From Yponomeuta sedellus (taxonomy: Eukaryota > Arthropoda > Insecta > Lepidoptera > Yponomeutidae): a stretch of 64,000 nt of DNA. The notes below the pieces were generated by a model. The model had not been told where the DNA came from, did not search any database, and saw only the letters and a program-made list of their open reading frames with translations. Each line of letters begins with the position of its first letter. Position 1 is the first letter of the stretch. Position numbers and translations under genes: made by a program. Positions 59,701-64,000 of this stretch are shown here, in pieces. The stretch spans positions 8,755,873-8,819,872 of the forward strand of contig OW203745.1 of the NCBI GenBank assembly GCA_934045075.1, given 5' to 3'.

Positions 59701-62700
59701 CTATTTATCAGCAGAAACTCTAAATTGTGTTTGAAGCCTGTAATCGTTTCATTACTGCGGACCTTTAACCGCCCATATAGAATCAACAGCAATGACCGGT
59801 CAACTCTGGACAGAATTATTTTTACGTGATACAATACGTAACTTATATCTATATTGCGTAGAGTTCTAGAGTGAAATTCAAGCATGTAACGGCTTGATCC
59901 CCATGGTAAAGTATGGAGTGGAGCAATATAGCTTCATTAGGGAAGATACCCGTGCCCCTTGGAGGAGTTATAATGGATTGATGATGTAATATCGACAATA
60001 CAAAGTCTACCGAACAATCTAATGACAGCCGAATAAATATAATAAAATATTTATTAAATATATGATTTATTAATATACTCCTAATACTCCTTTATCTTTA
60101 GGTTAGATGCCCAATTAGTTTAAGCACCCTGTTTATTTGTTAATAATGTAGCCGTGTTGCGTTAAAAGCTTGCCGTATAAATAGTATTTTGTGCACACTA
60201 ATAAAGTCCCCAAGATACAGGCATCGCATAGTTTGTGGCTGCCGTTGCCTTTTGCATATTAATGAATTATGTAACACCTGTTGCTGTAACTTTCATTTCA
60301 ATAAACGTACTTAGTTACTAGTAGTAGGTAGTTACAGAGACACTTACTGAACTTAAGCACCCCTCCAAAGATATCGGTGGCGTTGTCCACCGTACTACAG
60401 TTCCATCGACTGTGACGGAACTGGTGTTGGCACTCCTCCAAGGCTTGCACTGCGCCACTCTGTATCACCTGGAATCGGAGATGGATGACATTTTACTTGA
60501 CTACTACGTGAAGGTTATCTTTTAGGGGCTTGCTGCAGTAATACTAGTGGCAACTTTGGGGTGCATGAAAGTAGCCTCCCGAACGAATTACTCACTGAGC
60601 CCGTACGTCTGACGCATCCTGGGCAACAATCAGCGAGTCCCTTAGGCTGATTGGTAAATCCTTTCACCACGATAGCTAGCCATCGATACGGAAAAAAAGT
60701 GGCAACTATGGAAAAGATCTTATTTTTTTTACAGATCGCTTGGAAAAAGGGTCACACCATGTTCTCAATCAGGTCATAGTGGTTAATAGTGATACCCAGG
60801 ACTAAATAGCACGGTCGCTAATGTCATAAATGCTATGTAATCCCATGTGCGTGATCTTATGTTCTCAGTGGCGGATCAATCGGATCGGAGGTCAATGAAG
60901 TTCGCTTATTGCATAACGTCTACTATCTTTTGTTCATTTGCATTGAAATTACCCATATAGGTATGGAACAAACTTCTGGAAATATTTTACAGCTATCGAT
61001 GGACAGCGTCTATTGCCAAATACATCGTAAACCCCATATTTCATAAACTCTATTGTTATATTACTATATTAAACTATATTTGCTTTTGCTGCATTTTTCT
61101 CCACTACACTATGGCCCGAGGTCAGCGGCTTACATTTAAGATTAACATTCAACAAACAGAGAATGTAAATTCTTTATGTTGAAATATTTTTTTCATTTCG
61201 ATTGCCAATTACATCGTGAACTCGAAGTATGCATCCTTGTAACTATTTCAATATTCTTTTATATTATATTGTATGCTATTGTATCCTGTATCTATTCTTG
61301 ATAGCTAGAGAGATAGCGTTGACTATGATGGAACTGCAAAATATATTATTAACACATTTCAACTTGACTGGTATTAATTAATGTTGGTCAAAACAAAGTT
61401 CACTTTCCGACTACAGCATTCTTCGAGCTTATTTCTGTAGGTTGTACTTTCGATCGTTAAATACTTAATTAATGACTACTTAATTGAGTAGGTCGTTAAA
61501 ATAAAGTTATCTTATTTAGGGAACTGTAAACGGACCGATTTTAAAATATATTTTTTGTCTTAATTTCTTAATTTGTGTTCCATCCATTCTTATTGCCGTA
61601 AATTAGGTTTGGTTTTGGGACCACCCGTGTTTCCAAATCAGTTGGTCCCAAAATGCCTGTTTTATCTCAGCAAATATGTTAAGTTAACATTGTAATGTTA
61701 TTTATGATGCATACATTGCAGTAGAAAACCTATTGTTCCATCAAAAACAGTAGAAAGAATAGCGAATAAGTAGTACCAAAAATGCAAAGCCTGAAAGCAA
61801 TGAAAACATTATGCTGAGACTAGTCTCAGGGGCAATCCTAGGATTTTTTTTGTATTTTTAAAGTCATAAAAGTATTCATGATAAAAAGTGCTTTATTGAT
61901 TTTATTATATACTTTCAAATGCGTCCTTTATTATGTGCCCTGTATACATCCTTCTTGAGGGCACAGGTCTTCTCTCAGAGAGAGATTTTGGGCTTAATTA
62001 TCTTATCGCAAACGTTCGCGGGAATCGTAAAAGGCGACTCAAGGACACAAACCGGGGGGTGGGCAGCAGCGCCCCCTGCAGTACAATTCCACCGAACTGC
62101 GATCTCCAACCCGCATGTCCAGCGTAAGGATTATGGGTACTACCTCCCAATGAGGGCACAACCTTGCGCTATGGCGCTCATTAGGGGAGGGCTATGTCCA
62201 GCAGTGAACTAATATAGTCTGAACCAGAAGAAGAAGAAACATTCTCGCATTTCTAAGATAAACAGACAGCATAGTGTGAAAGACCGGGGTAACGGACGGA
62301 CAACAACATCATAGGATCATTAAGGGTTCTGTTACTTCATTTCTTTCCCAAAAGGGTCGAATAGACGTTCCTAGATCGAGCGTCACTTTACAAAGCTGCG
62401 GCCTATATCCTCCTAACTCTTGAACGTAAAATTACTCCGAGTCTTCTAAAAATCATCAATCGATATCGTATTATATGATGTCCTATATATAGCAGGCTCA
62501 ACGTAGTGTAGGACGCCCTCCGACCAGGTGGGATGATGATCTGCGAAAAACTGCCGGCAGATGCTGGATGCGGCAAGCTGAAGACAGGGCGCTATGGCGC
62601 TCATTAAGGGAGGGCTATGTCCAGCAATTCACTACATAATATAGCCTGAAGAAGAAGATATAGAAGGCTAGGGCTTAGGAGGATAAAGCATGCTTATAAG

Positions 62701-62914
62701 TACCTCTTAAGCTAAAACTAATGTTGGAACTTACCTTCTTAAGCAGCACATATTATAAGCAAGTAAGTGAATCCGGGATTAAGTTAATGAACTCAATGTT
62801 TATTACCATATTATATAATATAAACTGTTGTGTATTGTATAGAGTGCACTCCGAAAATCACGCATAAACCTCCCAAGTTTTTTGGTTTGTTTAATTTTAC
62901 TACACTTATGTGCC

Positions 62915-62950
<36 letters not shown>

Positions 62951-63123
62951 ATTAAAAAAAAAGTATATGGACCTGAATCATCTTGTCGCTCAGCAGACAC
63001 AGCTGTTTTTGCCGCTCGACGAGGTATGGTAGCCGGTGGCAGCTCTCCCTGTGTGGTGTGTAAGTCTCCATACTGGTGGTGGAGTTGGACACTGGTGGTG
63101 GCGCCGGTGTCACCGCTAGGTTC
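41596..63123 (-). CDS. WntA: Wnt family secreted ligand (best guess WntA), seven exons visible, 5' end outside window
   Basis: Minus-strand exons 63123-62973, 60468-60348, 53638-53481, 52771-52664, 43925-43779, 42475-42348 and 41797-41596 join in frame into 337 residues ending HHVCN. Diagnostic Wnt phrases appear in order: [54 protein letters not shown] (its Ser is the lipid-acylated site in Wnts), [44 protein letters not shown] and CRCRFVWCC. The cysteine-rich C-terminal Frizzled-binding lobe is complete. The signal peptide is missing, so at least one exon lies beyond 64000. The family is certain. The subfamily is inference: the [18 protein letters not shown] region looks most Wnt4/WntA-like, and insects lack Wnt4; Wnt6 and Wnt10 remain possible. 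It is convergent to the chitin deacetylases. Introns are long and rich in transposons. Confidence 0.93.
42348..42475 (-). CDS. WntA: Wnt exon f
   Basis: Encodes [15 protein letters not shown] and [17 protein letters not shown]. Acceptor ATTACAG, donor GTGAGT, ends in phase 2. Confidence 0.94.
43025..43285 (-). mobile_element. Retroposon S5, minus copy
   Basis: Reverse complement of the copy at 36985-37245 and of 62025-62240; the tail end is at 43025 (CTTCTTCAGGCTA). In a Wnt intron. Confidence 0.7.
43430..43750 (-). mobile_element. tRNA-derived SINE S2, full length
   Basis: The tRNA-like head at 43675-43748 reads in reverse (B box as GGTATCGAACC), and the body continues to ATGCCACTGGACGCC. 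It ends about 30 bp downstream of a Wnt exon donor. Confidence 0.75.
43779..43925 (-). CDS. WntA: Wnt exon e
   Basis: 49 codons: [45 protein letters not shown]. Acceptor CGTCTTCCAG, donor GTAAGT. Confidence 0.96.
43979..44040. repeat. 22-bp tandem repeat, about three units
   Basis: CAGTGAAGCCTGGTAAATCA-type units start at 43979, 44001 and 44023. It lies about 50 bp upstream of the acceptor of Wnt exon e. Confidence 0.75.
44060..45000. other. Wnt intron, no recognised feature
   Basis: The open frame 44568-44783 has no recognised domain. A SINE S3-like scrap (GTATCCTAGTGTGG) lies near 44145. Confidence 0.4.
45012..45330 (-). mobile_element. 5S rRNA-like SINE (S4), minus copy with head
   Basis: Reverse orientation. 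5S-like boxes lie at 45245-45300 (CGGTCA..CCCATCC and GTTGTTGCTTAACTC), with a complete body and an end at TCAACCCTTG. An (AT)n stretch follows at 45340-45410. Confidence 0.75.
46280..48140 (+). mobile_element. Dead non-LTR retrotransposon (LINE), reverse transcriptase region
   Basis: Fragments in several frames read [22 protein letters not shown], then [17 protein letters not shown] (motif A region), [14 protein letters not shown] (catalytic motif C, 47028-47042), then [27 protein letters not shown], and a C-terminal [13 protein letters not shown] followed by a CPQCARSF zinc finger. It ends in an (ATC)n tail near 48145. The 5' endonuclease part is absent. At least three frameshifts and an 84-bp insertion behind YADD make it inactive. 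RTE-like clades are possible; I do not assign one. Confidence 0.88.
47043..47126. mobile_element. 84-bp hAT-like MITE inserted at the YADD box
   Basis: Perfect 15-bp terminal inverted repeats (CAGTGATAGGAATGG) extend to about 20 bp with one mismatch. A perfect 8-bp target duplication CTGATGAC (47035-47042 and 47127-47134) flanks it. CAGTG ends plus an 8-bp duplication are hAT features. It has no coding capacity. Confidence 0.93.
48151..49585 (-). mobile_element. mariner-like DNA transposon (copy 2), degraded
   Basis: Terminal inverted repeats at 48154-48170 and 49562-49578 share 16 of 17 bases (CACACTA.AAGTTTTGC), with TA at 48149-48150 and 49586-49587. The TIRs resemble those of the copy at 23902. 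Transposase pieces on the minus strand are at 49052-48834, 48919-48647 and 48487-48251: [18 protein letters not shown] (first Asp), [10 protein letters not shown] (third Asp). It is broken by stops and frameshifts. The extra length over 1.3 kb may be a nested LINE tail at 49250-49380. Confidence 0.82.
49600..51240. other. Wnt intron, AT-rich, with scattered GACGTC-type motifs
   Basis: No coding sequence or known repeat. Diverged phrases such as GACGTCCGTATAT and GTCGTAGGATGCAAA recur irregularly here and on to 52360. Confidence 0.4.
51250..51450 (-). mobile_element. SINE S1 copy
   Basis: The tRNA-like core lies at 51285-51355 in reverse orientation. The S1 tail GCACGGGTTAGTGCATT follows on the opposite strand at 51419, so a second partial copy is fused head to head. 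Confidence 0.8.
52375..52590 (-). mobile_element. SINE fragment related to 5590-5800
   Basis: Reverse complement of the 5590-5720 segment (CACAGGCCTTCTCTCAAAGAG, AATCTCAAGCGCTGA), ending with scraps of the S4 upstream sequence (GCTAGCCGAACCG). Just downstream of a Wnt exon. Confidence 0.55.
52664..52771 (-). CDS. WntA: Wnt exon d
   Basis: 36 codons: [18 protein letters not shown] and [12 protein letters not shown]. Acceptor CCTTACAG, donor GTAAGT, both phases 0. Confidence 0.95.
53481..53638 (-). CDS. WntA: Wnt exon c
   Basis: 158 nt: [44 protein letters not shown]. Acceptor CTCTTTCAG, donor GTAAGA. Confidence 0.95.
53788..53946. repeat. Fold-back, perfect 28-bp arms, 103-base spacer
   Basis: Arms 53788-53815 and 53919-53946 are exact reverse complements (CATTAAAAAGTGAAG...). 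No clear target duplication. It may be a small MITE or a local inverted duplication. Confidence 0.85.
53950..56520. other. Wnt intron, no recognised feature
   Basis: Long AT-rich intron. Open frames such as 55270-55524 have no recognised domain. A LINE-tail scrap (TTGTGCAATAGAAAATTC) is near 55975. Confidence 0.45.
56530..56700 (-). mobile_element. 5S rRNA-like SINE (S4), headless minus copy
   Basis: It matches the 3' half of S4 (GGCCATACTCCACCACGGGGG, then CTTACTGTCAAAAGTTATCA). The 5S-like head is absent. Confidence 0.65.
57206..57298. repeat. Imperfect inverted repeat, about 28-bp arms
   Basis: CGTTAACTTATTGTTAGCGG near 57207 pairs imperfectly with AGCTGTTAACAATAAATTAAC near 57272. Probably a small fold-back element. 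Confidence 0.5.
57420..57575 (+). mobile_element. SINE S1 copy
   Basis: Core at 57460-57532 (A box TAGCTCAGTTGG, B box GGTTCGAATCC). It is preceded by a stray S1 tail in reverse orientation. Confidence 0.83.
57725..58020. repeat. (ACAT)74 microsatellite
   Basis: 296 bp of uninterrupted ACAT, 74 units. It directly abuts the 3' end of a LINE whose sequence reads on the minus strand, so the array is the expanded tail of that LINE. The long YIHT and MYVC frames over it are translation artefacts. Confidence 0.98.
58021..58390 (-). mobile_element. LINE ORF2 C-terminus
   Basis: The minus strand reads [50 protein letters not shown] and then, with a frame break, [12 protein letters not shown] and W. 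This is the C-terminal domain of an insect LINE reverse transcriptase, ending at the TGTA-repeat tail. A second 3' end of the family lies at 37298. Confidence 0.8.
59078..59388. mobile_element. 311-bp MITE with 21-bp perfect terminal inverted repeats
   Basis: The left end begins CAGAGTGCTTAGTGCGAG and the right end is its exact reverse complement over 21 bp (59368-59388). The CAGAG..CTCTG ends are hAT-like. I could not see an intact 8-bp target duplication. The interior repeats ACTCGCACT several times. No coding capacity. Confidence 0.85.
59888..59990 (+). mobile_element. 5S-like SINE (S4) 3'-end scrap
   Basis: GTAAAGTATGGAGTGGAG, then GATACCCGTGCCCC and a GGATTGATGATG tail match the 3' end of S4 in diverged form. 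Confidence 0.5.
60348..60468 (-). CDS. WntA: Wnt exon b
   Basis: 121 nt: [38 protein letters not shown]. Acceptor ATTCCAG, donor GTAAGT, ends in phase 1. Confidence 0.95.
60490..61915. other. Wnt intron, no recognised feature
   Basis: No repeats from the listed families and no coding sequence seen. Confidence 0.45.
61925..62240 (+). mobile_element. Retroposon S5 fused to a SINE fragment
   Basis: 61945-62005 matches the GGCACAGGTCTTCTCTCAGAG segment (in reverse to 18700). 62025-62240 matches S5 (GTAAAAGGCGACTCAAGGAC, GGGTGGGCAGCAGC, TATGTCCAGCAGTGAA) with a GAAGAA tail. Confidence 0.65.
62490..62660 (+). mobile_element. LINE 3' end fragment
   Basis: It matches 26950-27100 (GTAGTGTAGGACGCCCTCC, GCGAAAAACTGCCGGCAGATG, GGGCTATGTCCAGCAA) with a (GAA)n tail. 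Confidence 0.7.
62917..62952. repeat. (AAAT)n microsatellite
   Basis: Nine tandem AAAT units about 20 bp downstream of the donor of Wnt exon a. Confidence 0.95.
62973..63123 (-). CDS. WntA: Wnt exon a (first visible)
   Basis: 50 codons starting [13 protein letters not shown] and ending [23 protein letters not shown]; the C..LP.LV.RQ..LC pattern marks the start of the mature Wnt domain. The acceptor is a good pyrimidine tract plus CTAG (63124-63126). The donor GTCCAT is weak but keeps the frame with exon b. An in-frame ATG lies at codon 18 but is not followed by a signal peptide, so the real start is upstream, outside the window or undetected. Confidence 0.88.
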
Positions 63124-63189
63124 CTAGAAAGAGCGAGAAAGGAAAGGTGAGGTCGCTGTTTTCAGAATGGAATGCTGGAATAGTGTATA

Positions 63190-63274
63190 TGCTAGTGGTG
63201 GAGTTGACTCTGTTAGTGGTGTCGGTGTTATCGCCAGGTTGCTGGAAAGAGCGATAAGGAAAAGTGATGTCGCT
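63190..63274 (-). pseudogene. Partial tandem duplicate of Wnt exon a with its splice acceptor
   Basis: The minus-strand acceptor (pyrimidines then CCAG, 63242-63245) precedes NLAITPTPLTESTPPLAY, similar to [13 protein letters not shown] of exon a. The acceptors are 118 bp apart. The copy lacks the CHRLPYL.. part and any donor. Its reading runs into the intron and stops at the TAG of the exon a acceptor, so splicing to it would truncate the protein. Confidence 0.75.
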
Positions 63275-63410
63275 AGTCTGATTACGTCGAGAACTGAGAG
63301 ATTTTCTAGGCTACTCACGCCTTCTTTCTATTTTACTTTATATAACAATATTTCCAATTTTTTTTATTTATGTTCATCCACCATACAGACTATATCCTTC
63401 CTGCAATCCA

Positions 63411-63570
63411 GTTCATCCAAAGGTTGTCTGGAAGAGATTACTTTAAGCGACAAGACCCCTAATTGTGTACAATTACCTAGATACATGAATCCATTAATTT
63501 GTAATTCATTCTTCTGGTTGTACGATTAAATGTTCCCATCTCTATCTGTCTATCTGAATTCGTACAGGTG
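63411..63570 (+). mobile_element. LINE-type 3' tail repeat (S6)
   Basis: GGTTGTCTGGAAGAGATTAC, then AAGCGACAAGACC, and a tail with CTGGTTGTACGATTAAATG match 9600-9725 and (reverse) 19265-19440. Confidence 0.6.
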
Positions 63571-63952
63571 CCTTTAGCCCTAACATTAAAATCGCCAACA
63601 TGGCATGTTGGAACATAATCAACTGCACACTTGTAACTAATAGTGTTGCCATTCACCAATACATTTCCTGTTTCTCGCCAATAAACAGGCACAGAAGAAT
63701 CTAGAAAATCGTAGACAAGTCCGTATTGATTCGCGGAATAATTAAAAAGGTTAGTGAAAAGTGAAATTTGAATATTAATGCTCTATTAAATCTTCGTACG
63801 ACTTCGTTTTTTCTCAACTAGAGAAGATGATAGATTATTAGAAACTAAGTATATTAAAAGCTTTCAAAAATAGAAGTCGTCATTTATTATTATGTCTTAA
63901 TAAATTGTAGGTTCTTTGGTGAGATATCCCTTGATATAACGCTTGTGACCTG

Positions 63953-64000
63953 GTGGAACCAAGTGATTGAAATCAATAATTTGAGTTAAGCAACAACAGG
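63953..64000 (+). mobile_element. Start of a 5S rRNA-like SINE (S4), cut by window edge
   Basis: GTGGAACCAAGTGATTG, then GAGTTAAGCAACAACAGG matches the head of S4 before the window ends. Confidence 0.65.

Noticed and set aside
63477..63692. Minus-strand frame with HVGDFNVRAKG
   Set aside because: GDFN recalls LINE endonucleases, but the surrounding residues do not fit and the region overlaps a non-coding LINE-tail repeat; left unassigned.

Overview
The window is AT-rich animal DNA from an insect nuclear genome, and the combination of gene families and repeats points to a moth or butterfly (Lepidoptera). Host coding sequence is sparse, split into short exons with GT..AG introns, and buried in transposable elements. 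The species cannot be named from the sequence.

Host genes. (1) Two tandem plus-strand genes, 23167-32130 and 33685-37527, encode secreted chitin deacetylases of the short, gut-type class: signal peptide, cysteine-rich leader and CE4/NodB domain, with no chitin-binding or LDL-receptor module. Each has six exons, and exons 2-5 have identical lengths (313, 268, 187 and 138 nt) and intron phases, so they are a tandem duplicate pair. Both should act on chitin outside the cell, probably in the gut peritrophic matrix. (2) Convergent to them, on the minus strand, seven exons between 63123 and 41596 join in frame into 337 residues of a Wnt ligand, complete at the C-terminus and missing only the N-terminal signal exon(s), which lie beyond the right edge. 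WntA is my best subfamily guess; Wnt6 and Wnt10 are alternatives. No longer host gene is otherwise evident.

Layout. 1-5000: two copies of a poly(A) retrotransposon 3' end and a 5'-truncated BEL/Pao LTR retrotransposon. 5000-23000: SINE and LINE fragments, a 65-bp minisatellite, a solo LTR, a THAP-domain relic and a Harbinger-like relic. 23000-38000: the chitin deacetylase pair, with a mariner element in intron 1 of the first gene. 38000-41500: SINEs and a perfect palindrome. 41600-63100: the Wnt gene, whose introns hold a dead LINE, a second mariner, two TIR elements and a 296-bp ACAT microsatellite. 63100-64000: a partial duplicate of the first visible Wnt exon and more repeats.

Most notable: a SINE family whose head looks derived from 5S rRNA; an 84-bp hAT-like TIR element inserted exactly behind the YADD catalytic motif of a LINE reverse transcriptase; a mariner transposase broken by an inverted copy of its own neighbouring sequence; several perfect or near-perfect palindromes; and a tandem partial duplication of a Wnt exon with its splice acceptor. 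I saw no CRISPR array, operon or bacterial-type system, and no convincing wholly new gene system.
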